A DNA stretch of 33,036 nt from a bacterium (GTDB lineage Bacteria; Patescibacteriota; Patescibacteriia; UBA9934; GWF2-40-263), in the NCBI GenBank assembly GCA_020051955.1, contig JAGVQB010000035.1:1-33036 (forward strand), in the 5' to 3' direction. The position numbers were made by a program, and so were the translations under genes. Below, in pieces: positions 1-8,474 of the stretch; the stretch's first letter is position 1; the number at the start of each line of letters is the position of its first letter. The notes beneath the pieces were generated by a model, which searched no databases, was not told the origin of the DNA, and was given only the letters and a program-made list of their open reading frames with translations.

Positions 1-63
1 CTTGTGAGAGGTGTCACAGACAAGAAGTTCTTCCTGTTCCGAGTGTCGAAGATCTATGGATAG
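1..63 (+). CDS. C-terminal end of an unidentified protein (partial, left edge)
   Basis: Frame 1 reads LVRGVTDKKFFLFRVSKIYG followed by TAG; too short to assign. Confidence 0.3.
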   Translation, partial: LVRGVTDKKFFLFRVSKIYG

Positions 64-103
64 ACGGGGATGCTCCACAGGATTTACGTGTGATCCGTCA
101 GTT

Positions 104-210
104 GGGGGTCAGGTCTTTAACTCGCACTTTCCCCATTTTCCAGACAAATTCTACGAGACTCTCGATCATCAATAATCAAAATTCCCAAAAAGTGCGAGTT
201 AAAGACCCCC
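104..210. mobile_element. Non-autonomous RAYT-associated inverted-repeat element (REPIN/MITE-like)
   Basis: GGGGGTCAGGTCTTTAACTCGCACTTT (104-130) and AAAAGTGCGAGTTAAAGACCCCC (188-210) are inverted copies of the terminal repeat bounding the RAYT gene at 8475-9420; no ORF between them. Confidence 0.85.
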
Positions 211-214
211 TCAC

Positions 215-239
215 GAAAAAAGCAACCAGCGTTGGTTGC
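215..239 (-). terminator. Intrinsic terminator downstream of the LMF-like gene
   Basis: Minus strand GGCAACCAACGCTGGTTGC followed by TTTTTT. Confidence 0.75.
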
Positions 240-406
240 CTAGTTGATCCAGATTGGTGACACATGACCGTGACGAGCAACTGCCCGCCCGAGCAGTTCG
301 GCGCCGCGAGCGAGCATTGGCGCATCACGAGTTGACGCGCCTTCTGGGAACGGTGTCTCCACTACGACCTTACGATGCCACACACTATCTCCATTGCCCG
401 TTCTCG

Positions 407-2116
407 TCAACGCACACCAGCCTCAAGCGTCGCGACTGGCAAATACAATCCCTCTGCCTCGCGCGACCACCAAGCGCCAGTTGACTTACGTTCCTCAGGA
501 GTCGTGAATCTATACTTGTATAATGCCGCGCGCAGTTGAAGCGGCCTCTCGCCGTTGAATGGATCTTGAGCGAGAAGCCCAAGCACTTCGGGCCGCGCCC
601 GAAGCAAACTCTCCGCGAAATCTACAAACCACTGGTTCTGTTCGTATGTTGATCGCGCCGCCAACCACATTTGCCAATCGAGTCTTGGTTGAAATAGAGC
701 CACAAAGGGCGGACGGCGATTCACGTCCCCTGGCTTGTACTTGAACTCGTAATCACTCCACGTCTCACCGTCCATGATCCCTTGCAGAACAATCTCGGGC
801 CTGCTTGTTGTCATGCGAGAAAAAAATCCATAACTATTTACGATACGTAGTGACGTTGGGGTGCCAACGATCGTTAAAGTCAAAACAACCCCAGCGACAA
901 TCTGTGAAAAACGAACCTGTGCTTTGCCTGCTCGCGACACGTAACGTTTCGGTGACCGATTAAAAAACCGATCATCAAACAAAAGTAGCGCGAGAATTAT
1001 CGCCAGCAAATTATAAAAAGCAAAATTACCAGTGATGCCTATCCAAACCTGCAAAACAATAAAACAAAACGCCGCGAAGAATCGCAATCTGCGCGGAGCA
1101 AAAACCAAAAATGGAATCACAAGCCCCACAACGAGCATTACCAAAGCGACAATGCGATCCAACCACCAAGGCATCTGATGCGCGAACCATGAAACCGCGT
1201 TTGGCAGAGGTTGAATCCAATAATGGAAATCAAGAACGGAAATATCGGGAATGTTGTAAGCCCCACTTGATAGTATCGACACCCCAAACCCGATCATTAT
1301 TCTAAACACGAGCAAGCGGTAAAGCCACACAATTAAATGAGGCGCGTCGTGCTTATCGCCAAACCTCGTTGGCGCGAAAAACATCGCGAGAAACCCAACC
1401 TCAAGCAAAAGCATGTCCCATGGGTAACTCATGAACGTTTGGCCTGTGTAGCAAACGGAAAGATACAAAATCCAGAGCATGAAAAAAATTGGGACAAGCT
1501 GGATACCAATGACAGCAAGCACCGCGAAGACGGCGCCAAGAACCGCAAGAAACCCCAAAAATAAATCAGCGTGAGAAATCCACGCGAGAGTTGGAAACTG
1601 AAATATCGCTTGGTTCCCAAAAGCCTCCCTTGCTCCATCAAGAAACTCCCCCACTGGAAGAATTCCATTCTCGCCGACAAGCCCTGGAATCTGAACATAA
1701 AAAGAAACAAACGCGATCAAGTAAATCAAACCCAGAAACCGCAAAAATAATCGTCGAGTAAAAAAATAAGTCGCTGGCTCAATCTCGCTCCCCCACAAAA
1801 AATGCGTCGCCTTCGCGGTACACGACCTGCACGCGCTAATAATCTTGTAGACTGTCTCTGACAGAAACGCGAATGGTGGCAGGTGAAGATAAAGCCATCG
1901 GTACCACCTCTTTCCTGGCGAGTTGGCAAGAAGTTCAAACACGCTTCGCGCGCCACGGAACACCACGCCGCGTGAGTCAATATATTCTGGAGATGTTTTA
2001 TCGTCCGCGTTCTCAAACGTGCGAAACTCCACGCTACTGCCAACCAACTTTTTCCAATACTGCGTCCAGTGTTGGCACAACCCACAACCGCCGTCATAAT
2101 AAAAAATGCCTTTCAT
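407..2116 (-). CDS. DCC (DUF393) thiol-oxidoreductase-like domain fused to lipase maturation factor / HTTM-like membrane domain
   Basis: N-terminal FYYDGGCGLC motif followed by multi-TM region with a WPxDxLLLExGF-type motif (SYPWDMLLLEVGFLAMFFAP). Internal start at 2116 preferred because the upstream gene ends at 2130. Confidence 0.75.
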   Translation of the reverse strand: MKGIFYYDGGCGLCQHWTQYWKKLVGSSVEFRTFENADDKTSPEYIDSRGVVFRGARSVFELLANSPGKRWYRWLYLHLPPFAFLSETVYKIISACRSCTAKATHFLWGSEIEPATYFFTRRLFLRFLGLIYLIAFVSFYVQIPGLVGENGILPVGEFLDGAREAFGNQAIFQFPTLAWISHADLFLGFLAVLGAVFAVLAVIGIQLVPIFFMLWILYLSVCYTGQTFMSYPWDMLLLEVGFLAMFFAPTRFGDKHDAPHLIVWLYRLLVFRIMIGFGVSILSSGAYNIPDISVLDFHYWIQPLPNAVSWFAHQMPWWLDRIVALVMLVVGLVIPFLVFAPRRLRFFAAFCFIVLQVWIGITGNFAFYNLLAIILALLLFDDRFFNRSPKRYVSRAGKAQVRFSQIVAGVVLTLTIVGTPTSLRIVNSYGFFSRMTTSRPEIVLQGIMDGETWSDYEFKYKPGDVNRRPPFVALFQPRLDWQMWLAARSTYEQNQWFVDFAESLLRARPEVLGLLAQDPFNGERPLQLRAALYKYRFTTPEERKSTGAWWSREAEGLYLPVATLEAGVR

Positions 2117-2129
2117 ATTTTTACACACT

Positions 2130-2516
2130 CTAAAACCCACGGCCGCCAATTTCATCCTCCTTCAAAATTTTTCCAATGCAATAGATGGTCATGGCTGTCA
2201 AAAAGAACGGCACGATCCAATCGAAATAATTTAGAAACCAAAGCTCACCCTCGTACACATATTTCACGAACACAAACTCATAAACCAAAACGCTCAACAT
2301 AGCATCGACCATAACGATGAATGGTTGTGCCATTGAATGAGTGCGGAAGTAAATCGCAAAAGCGATGCCAAACAAAAACACGACGAGCGCGTAATGAATC
2401 AACAAGTACAAAGCTCGTGGTAAATCCCCGCCCGCTCCGAACGTCAAAATAATTATGAGCCAAGGAATAAATGCCGTGACTGAAACTGTTATAAAATTAG
2501 TTGATCGCGCTGGCAT
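2130..2516 (-). CDS. small hypothetical membrane protein
   Basis: ORF rich in hydrophobic segments, directly upstream of the DCC/LMF gene; start MPARSTNF preferred. Confidence 0.55.
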   Translation of the reverse strand: MPARSTNFITVSVTAFIPWLIIILTFGAGGDLPRALYLLIHYALVVFLFGIAFAIYFRTHSMAQPFIVMVDAMLSVLVYEFVFVKYVYEGELWFLNYFDWIVPFFLTAMTIYCIGKILKEDEIGGRGF

Positions 2517-2564
2517 AGAGAAGAAGGTTTTATCAAAATGAATAATAACAAAGTCACGACACAT

Positions 2565-2592
2565 TTGACAGCATTATTACTTGGTGTAGAAT
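2565..2592 (+). promoter_or_regulatory. sigma70-type promoter for nrtR-like gene
   Basis: TTGACA -16 nt- TAGAAT, ending 10 nt before the ATG at 2603. Confidence 0.75.
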
Positions 2593-2602
2593 CCACACTA
2601 AT

Positions 2603-3268
2603 ATGACCACTCCAAATCAAAACATCAAAGTCGCGGTTGACGCAGCTATTTTTACAATTAAAAACGATTCGCTCCAAATACTGCTCATCCAAATGAAAAA
2701 AAACCCTTTTACTGAATCGTGGGCTATCCCTGGGGGCATGATCCAAAACGACGAGACGACTCTTGATTCCGCGTTGCGAATTTTAACAACCCAAACTGGT
2801 TTGAGAGGCGTATTTCTGGAACAGCTAAAAACTTTTGACGATCAGACGCGTGACCCAGCTGGCCGAGTGATAAGTGTAGCGCACTGGGCACTTGTACCTG
2901 ACCACGACATACAACTCAAGACAACTGAAAAATACGCTGACGTTAGGTGGTGGAATGTCAACAAACTTCCCAAACTTGCCTATGACCACGACCTCATTGT
3001 GAAAGAAGCGCTCGCGCGCCTGAAAAGCAAAATCCAATACACGAACATCGTTTGGAGTCTTTTGCCTGTTGAGTTCACACTCACTCAACTTCAACATGTT
3101 TATGAGATCATCCTTGGCAATGCAATGGACAAGCGCAACTTTCGCAAACGGATCAGTGATCTGAAACTCATCCGCCCGGTTGGGAAAAAATCAACAGGCG
3201 CCGCGCACCGCCCAGCAGAACTCTTCAGTTTCCGCCAACGGAAGCTGGATTATGTCGAGATAGTGTAA
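2603..3268 (+). CDS. nrtR: NUDIX domain with C-terminal winged helix, NrtR-family NAD metabolism regulator
   Basis: N-terminal degenerate NUDIX domain (AIPGGMIQNDETTLDSALRILTTQTG) and C-terminal wHTH-like region (TLTQLQHVYEIILGNAMDKRNFRKRISDLKLI); lies directly upstream of NAD salvage genes. Confidence 0.8.
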   Translation: MTTPNQNIKVAVDAAIFTIKNDSLQILLIQMKKNPFTESWAIPGGMIQNDETTLDSALRILTTQTGLRGVFLEQLKTFDDQTRDPAGRVISVAHWALVPDHDIQLKTTEKYADVRWWNVNKLPKLAYDHDLIVKEALARLKSKIQYTNIVWSLLPVEFTLTQLQHVYEIILGNAMDKRNFRKRISDLKLIRPVGKKSTGAAHRPAELFSFRQRKLDYVEIV

Positions 3269-3389
3269 ACATCCGTTGACCTTCTGACCATTTTCAGCTA
3301 GGTTGTCGCCTTCAACAACAAGGAGGATGGGATCAATCTGTCGCGTTCTCACAACGCGCCAGATCCTTCCCTTGAACCCCGGAGATGCA

Positions 3390-4163
3390 ATGGAAACTAC
3401 AGATGAGATCATCACCCTCACCGGCTCCGACGCGCTAATTGTCATTGATACTCAAATCGCTTTCATGGCGAAGCTCGGTGGTGGTCTGGGTATCCCCTTT
3501 GCGCACACGATCATCCCGACCATTCTGCAAGTCATGCGTCTCTTCAGGCGAAGGCAACGAATCGCCACCCTGGATATGCACCCACTGGGTCACATCAGTC
3601 GCCTGTCAAGCTACCTCTACCGTACCAGTGGAGAGATTCACCTCAAGCAAGTGCTTGCAAACAAGATCTGGCTCTCGCCGAAGGCACAGTTCACGCTTGC
3701 ACAGCTTGCCGAGGAGCTCCGACAACTTCCGGGCAACAAGCTCTACGTGTGGAACGATCATGCTGGGGTGGAGACGGAAGAGTGCCAGATGCACCCCGCT
3801 CTATCCAAGAACGCTTTCTGGTTCGTGCTCCTCAAGGGAGTCTGCCCCTGGGTGGATTCCTTCAGTGCCTTCCGCGACAACCGCTGGCACAGCACGTACC
3901 TCGCCCACTTACTCAAGTCAATGGGCGTCAAGCGAGTCTTTCTGATGGGGCTCGCCTATGACTTCTGCGTAGGTTTCTCCGCAGAAGACGCGGCCAAGGA
4001 AGGTTTCGAGGTGTATATCATCACTGACGCCACAGCAAGCGTTGATCTACCTGCCAACGACGACACCGGATACCCGGGATCAGTTGCGGCCATGAACGCC
4101 AGGCTGGACGACTGGGGTGTAAAGCGCGTCCTTTCAAGCCAGTTGCGAGCGAATACTCGCTGA
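3390..4163 (+). CDS. pncA: nicotinamidase / isochorismatase-family hydrolase
   Basis: ALIVIDTQIAFM ... MGLAYDFCVGFSAEDAAKEGFEVYIITDAT, cysteine hydrolase signature. Start at 3390 chosen (GGAG 5 nt upstream); ORF can extend to 3303. Confidence 0.8.
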   Translation: METTDEIITLTGSDALIVIDTQIAFMAKLGGGLGIPFAHTIIPTILQVMRLFRRRQRIATLDMHPLGHISRLSSYLYRTSGEIHLKQVLANKIWLSPKAQFTLAQLAEELRQLPGNKLYVWNDHAGVETEECQMHPALSKNAFWFVLLKGVCPWVDSFSAFRDNRWHSTYLAHLLKSMGVKRVFLMGLAYDFCVGFSAEDAAKEGFEVYIITDATASVDLPANDDTGYPGSVAAMNARLDDWGVKRVLSSQLRANTR

Positions 4164-4169
4164 ACCTCT

Positions 4170-4215
4170 TGCTCGTCCGGTCGGGTTCCAACGAACTCGA
4201 CCGGCGAGCATTTTC
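4170..4215 (+). terminator. Strong stem-loop / intrinsic terminator between pncA and nadK
   Basis: TGCTCG-T-CCGGTCGGGTTC-CAAC-GAACTCGACCGG-CGAGCA-TTTTC: about 18 bp with one bulge and one G.U. Confidence 0.8.
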
Positions 4216-4317
4216 AAAATCAAGAGACGTGCGATCGAAACAAACTCGACAACAGGTCTCTCCTCACGAGCTGTAAAAATTCGCGAGGGACGCCCCTTCA
4301 AAACCCAAAGGCCAAAC

Positions 4318-5133
4318 ATGGAACACGCAATCTACCCCTACGGCTCCACACAAATGGTGTTCAAGGGGCCAGGTATCGTTGCCTCTGACAACGGCCGTGA
4401 GAAGTCCGCGACACTGCGAGAAATCGCGACGCGCGTCTACGAATCACGAACGGGATCCCCTGACCACGTCCTTGTGATCGGTGGCGACGGATTCATGCTT
4501 GACCAAATCGAAGCGCACGCTGATCTTCACCTTCCTATCCTCGGTCTCAATGCTGGCACGCGCGGTTTCCTGCTCAACAGCGGGTCAAATCAAGAGATCG
4601 CTGACAGGCTCGCGCGCGGCGCAGTGAACGTCTATCACCAACCACTCCTTCTTGTTGAGGGAGTGACAAGCAGTGGCGAGACGTTCCAGGCCTTCGCCTT
4701 CAACGAGGCGTTCGTGCGAGCAAGCACGCAGCAAAGCGGGAGGATGCGGGTCGCCATTGATAGCACTGTCCGATTCGATCCGCTTAGCGGCGATGGGCTG
4801 ATGGTGTCAACTGCCGCTGGGTCAACTGGCTGGGCAATGCAAAAGGGCGCTGTGCCGATCCTCATCGGGACCCCGCAAATCCTTCTCACAGGAGACGCGA
4901 CTTCTTCCAAGCGTGGTCGCTTTTCCTGGGCTCCGCTCTCCAGTAACTCAAGGGTTGAAATCGAACTTCTGAATCGCGACAAGCGACCGATGTACTTGGT
5001 AGTGGATGGAAAACCACGCCAAGAGATCCGCTCGGTAACAATCCGCATGAGCCACACGCGCGCGATCGAGCTCGCGTTCTTCCCAGAAACTGATCTGGCG
5101 GAGAAGCTCATGCAACTTCACTTCCCTTCCTAG
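4318..5133 (+). CDS. nadK: NAD kinase
   Basis: VLVIGGDGFMLDQIEAH (GGDG motif), LGLNAGTRGFLLN, and DGLMVSTAAGSTGWA. Confidence 0.88.
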   Translation: MEHAIYPYGSTQMVFKGPGIVASDNGREKSATLREIATRVYESRTGSPDHVLVIGGDGFMLDQIEAHADLHLPILGLNAGTRGFLLNSGSNQEIADRLARGAVNVYHQPLLLVEGVTSSGETFQAFAFNEAFVRASTQQSGRMRVAIDSTVRFDPLSGDGLMVSTAAGSTGWAMQKGAVPILIGTPQILLTGDATSSKRGRFSWAPLSSNSRVEIELLNRDKRPMYLVVDGKPRQEIRSVTIRMSHTRAIELAFFPETDLAEKLMQLHFPS

Positions 5134-5145
5134 TCGGAGGCAACG

Positions 5146-6441
5146 ATGGACTTCAAAGCGCGTTGCGTGCGCGAGAAGATTGTACAGAACCTGGCGGACG
5201 TGGACTTCTACAAGCTCACGATGCTCCAGTTCATCTGGAACTTTTACAGAGAGACCGTCGTCACGTTCAGGTTCAAGAATCGGACAAGCGTCAAGCTTCC
5301 GGACTACATCGATCTGGACGAGCTGAGGGCACGGTTCGCACGCGTCACGAAGATGCGCTTCCCAAAGTGGTGTCTCGTTGATCTCAAGAAGAACTACGGG
5401 CACCTGTTCAAGCGCGAGTTCCTCGACTGGCTTGGCACCCTCAAGTTGGACATGCCGCGCGTGGGAGTGACGCCAGATGGAAACCTGCTCGTGGAAATTA
5501 CAGGGCCCTGGGCGCAGGTCATGCTCTGGGAGACGATCACAATGTGCGTCGTCAACCGATTGTACTTCCTCGCGAAACTGCGCGAGCTGAATCTCAATGA
5601 ACGTGACGTTCTCGCGGAAGGTCGCGCGCGAGCAGTGACAAAGTTCGATTTCCTAGCGCCACACCAAGGCCTGACTTTCGTTGACTTTGGCACGCGCCGC
5701 AGGTGGAGTTACGCCCATCATCAAGACGTTCTACGGGAGGCAATCCGCAGAAACCCGAGGCAGATCGTAGGTACTTCCAATGTCCTGCTAGGTCTCAAGA
5801 TAGGACTCCCCCTTGTTGGCACAATGGCTCACGAGCTAACAATGGGCCTGCAGGGTGTGTACTGGCTACAGGATGAGGGGTCTCCAAGGCTTGTCTCGCA
5901 GAGGATGCTCTGGCGCAAGTGGGCGTCGTTCTACAACGGCGAGCTGACAATCGTTTTGCCAGACACCTATGGCAACGACTTTGGTCTTGAGGACTTTAAG
6001 GAGTTCGCGGCTCAATGGGTTGGAGTGCGCCATGACTCTGGGGACCCATTCGAGTTTGGCGAGAAGGTCATCAACTTCTACGCCGCGCTTGGAATCAACC
6101 CTAAGGACAAGGCCATCGTCTTCTCTGACGGACTAACTGCCGAGGTGATGATCGGTCTGTGGACTCGCTTCAACGATCGCATTCGCGTGTCGTTTGGATG
6201 GGGAACACACCTCACAAACGATATGGGGTTCGACGTTTGGGTGGATGGGAACCGCGGCCTCAAGCCACTGCCCATCGTCGTGAAGCTCGAGGAAGTACTA
6301 CTCGGCGACACGATGATTTCGACGGTCAAGGTGCCAGACAACCCAAGCAAGGCAACAGGATCGCCCGACAGCGTCAGTCGGGTCATCAGCAAGACAGGGC
6401 AGAACATGAGTGCGCACAAGGCAGTCGTTTGCGAAGTTTAG
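5146..6441 (+). CDS. pncB: nicotinate phosphoribosyltransferase
   Basis: DVDFYKLTMLQFIWNFY, GTSNVLLGLKIGLPLVGTMAHEL, GVRHDSGDPFEFGEKVINFY; SD GGAGG upstream. Confidence 0.9.
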   Translation: MDFKARCVREKIVQNLADVDFYKLTMLQFIWNFYRETVVTFRFKNRTSVKLPDYIDLDELRARFARVTKMRFPKWCLVDLKKNYGHLFKREFLDWLGTLKLDMPRVGVTPDGNLLVEITGPWAQVMLWETITMCVVNRLYFLAKLRELNLNERDVLAEGRARAVTKFDFLAPHQGLTFVDFGTRRRWSYAHHQDVLREAIRRNPRQIVGTSNVLLGLKIGLPLVGTMAHELTMGLQGVYWLQDEGSPRLVSQRMLWRKWASFYNGELTIVLPDTYGNDFGLEDFKEFAAQWVGVRHDSGDPFEFGEKVINFYAALGINPKDKAIVFSDGLTAEVMIGLWTRFNDRIRVSFGWGTHLTNDMGFDVWVDGNRGLKPLPIVVKLEEVLLGDTMISTVKVPDNPSKATGSPDSVSRVISKTGQNMSAHKAVVCEV

Positions 6442-6457
6442 ACGATCACACGCGAGC

Positions 6458-6518
6458 GAGCTGGATACCAATGGTGTTCAAGCTCACTCCTTTTCTCCGC
6501 TTGCCGAAAAGTTTCGGC
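6458..6518 (+). other. Conserved intergenic structured element, copy A (two stem-loops)
   Basis: GAGCT-GGATACC-AAT-GGTGTTC-A-AGCTC then ACTCCTTTTCTCCGCTTGC and a second hairpin GCCGAA/TTCGGC; sequence-related to 7510-7561. Confidence 0.65.
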
Positions 6519-6543
6519 TAGCGAAGGTGAGGGAGACGTTCTG

Positions 6544-7494
6544 ATGGAACAAAGCCAACTCGTACATGGTTCGGGACAGATGCGCGCGCAGTCGATCTCT
6601 ATCCAGGTGAGCGACCGCGAGCAGTGCAATGCCGGATGCAGGTTCTGCATCAGCCGCACAACGCCCGGCACTGCGAACGTCGATCGCAAGAGCGTGAAGA
6701 CATGCGACATGCGCAGACTGCGCGTTGGTCTGGGCTATGCCAAACAGCTTGGCGCCACTCACGCGATCCTCACAGGACGTGCTGATCCAACGCAGGAGTA
6801 TGAGCAGTACTTGTGCGACCTTGTCAGCGCGGCCCGCGAGTATCTTCCGCTGGTGGACATGCACACCAACGGGTCCCTGATGTTGCCTGGCAACCCAGGG
6901 CAAAACCTGCTCAAGAAGTTGCGCGACGCTGGTCTCACGATGATCACGCTCTCAATCGCGCATCAAGACCAGGAAAAGAACCGCCGCCTCATGGCTCAAA
7001 AAGCCAGCGCGGCTGGTCTCATCCCGATCGCGCGCGACCTGGGGCTCCTGGTGCGCGTGTCCTTGGTCGTCAACCAAAAGGGGGTGGCGACTCTACAAGA
7101 ACTCGTTGACTACATCCAAGCGATGGGAAATCTGGGCGCGCAGATGGTCGTTGTGCGTGAGGTGTGGAGGCCAGAGACCTACGGCGACTTGAACAAGGTT
7201 GTCGCGGACTGGAATTACGAGAACCGAATTGACATCGGTCCTCTGCAGGAAGACTTCCACCAGATCGCTCGTGACAGACGCAACACCTACGGCCTGCGAG
7301 AAGGCAACCCACTCCCCTGGGGAACGCCGGTGTTCCTGATGGGCGGGGTCTTCAAGGACCCAACCCACGGCGTGAACATCACGTTCGCGCGCTGTGAGGA
7401 AGCGAACGTGGGCTCTGTCATAAAGTCCATTGTGCACAAGCCCGACGGTCACGGTTACCGCAACTGGGATCACAACGGCGACATACTGTACTAG
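6544..7494 (+). CDS. radical SAM domain protein, function unknown, embedded in NAD salvage operon
   Basis: CNAGCRFC (CX3CX2C) cluster motif; TGRADPT, DMHTNGSLM, ITLSIAHQD strands consistent with a radical SAM barrel. Confidence 0.85.
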   Translation: MEQSQLVHGSGQMRAQSISIQVSDREQCNAGCRFCISRTTPGTANVDRKSVKTCDMRRLRVGLGYAKQLGATHAILTGRADPTQEYEQYLCDLVSAAREYLPLVDMHTNGSLMLPGNPGQNLLKKLRDAGLTMITLSIAHQDQEKNRRLMAQKASAAGLIPIARDLGLLVRVSLVVNQKGVATLQELVDYIQAMGNLGAQMVVVREVWRPETYGDLNKVVADWNYENRIDIGPLQEDFHQIARDRRNTYGLREGNPLPWGTPVFLMGGVFKDPTHGVNITFARCEEANVGSVIKSIVHKPDGHGYRNWDHNGDILY

Positions 7495-7509
7495 GACGCT
7501 GAACAACTC

Positions 7510-7561
7510 GGATGAACTGAACACCAACGGTGCTCAACCTCATCCCTTTTCTCTGCTCGCT
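7510..7561 (+). other. Conserved intergenic structured element, copy B
   Basis: GGATGA-ACT-GAACACC-AAC-GGTGCTC-AACC-TCATCC then CTTTTCTCTGCTCGC; same layout as copy A. Confidence 0.6.
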
Positions 7562-7597
7562 CACATTTAGGTGGACGCGCGAACGAAGGAACACAAC

Positions 7598-8419
7598 ATG
7601 CCTCTCAAGCCTGTCACGCTCAACGAAATGAACAAGTGCGTTCAATGGATCACAAAACTGGTTCGCGCCTCGGGCGCAAATGGAGTTCTGGTTGCGCTTA
7701 GCGGCGGAGCAGATTCCGCGCTCGTGCTGGCGCTGTGCGTCAAGGCGCTGGGAGTAGAGAACGTATTGGCAGTCAACATTCCAATCGAATCAATGCCATC
7801 AGCGCAGGAGGACGCGTACAGAATCGCACGCTGGCTCAACGTTCGTATAGAGGATTGCTCAATGGACATCACTATGAGGACGTTCATGGTGGAATCGAAG
7901 TTGGGCAGTGACGGGGCATTCAAGCGTCTGAATCCAAAACGCATGGCGGTTCTCAACGGAAACGTGAAGGCCCGCCTGCGCACAACCCTTGCCAGGGCTT
8001 GGGCAGAGGCCAACGGGCTTCTCTTCGCCAACACATGCAACTGGTCAGAGAACGCTGTTGGATACGAGACCAAGGGTGGCGGAGACGCTGACGGCGATTT
8101 CGCTCCGCTCGCCCAGTTCGTGAAGGCAGATGTTTGGGCGATGTTGCGGATGCTGGGTGCGCCGCAATGGATCATCGACAAGATCCCCTCCGCGGACATC
8201 GAGCCTGGTCAGAGCGATGAGGCAGACATGGGTCTCACCTACACCGACCTGGATCAGCTCGCGGGTACGCTCGCGACCGAAGGAATGGTGGGTGTGGATG
8301 ATCTAACGGAGATCGACACCACAAACCGAAAGCGATTCCTGCGCATGGTCACTCACAGCGTCCACAAGCGCTCTCCGATGCCGGTCTTCCCCCGCAGGGG
8401 ATTCAACTTCAAGAACTAG
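7598..8419 (+). CDS. nadE: NH3-dependent NAD synthetase
   Basis: VALSGGADSALVLALC PP-loop motif; no glutaminase domain. ATG at 7598 has AAGGA upstream; the listed ORF extends to GTG 7571. Confidence 0.88.
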   Translation: MPLKPVTLNEMNKCVQWITKLVRASGANGVLVALSGGADSALVLALCVKALGVENVLAVNIPIESMPSAQEDAYRIARWLNVRIEDCSMDITMRTFMVESKLGSDGAFKRLNPKRMAVLNGNVKARLRTTLARAWAEANGLLFANTCNWSENAVGYETKGGGDADGDFAPLAQFVKADVWAMLRMLGAPQWIIDKIPSADIEPGQSDEADMGLTYTDLDQLAGTLATEGMVGVDDLTEIDTTNRKRFLRMVTHSVHKRSPMPVFPRRGFNFKN

Positions 8420-8438
8420 CCCATCAACCGCTCACGCC

Positions 8439-8468
8439 CGCCAGCGTCCTCTGACCCTGGCGTTTTTT
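8439..8468 (+). terminator. Intrinsic terminator of the NAD salvage operon
   Basis: CGCCAG-CGTCCTCTGACC-CTGGCG-TTTTTT. Confidence 0.85.
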
Positions 8469-8474
8469 CTTTGT

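Noticed and set aside
254-484. 76-aa + strand ORF
   Set aside because: Low-complexity Arg-rich translation with no recognisable motif, overlapping the end of the LMF-like gene in antisense.
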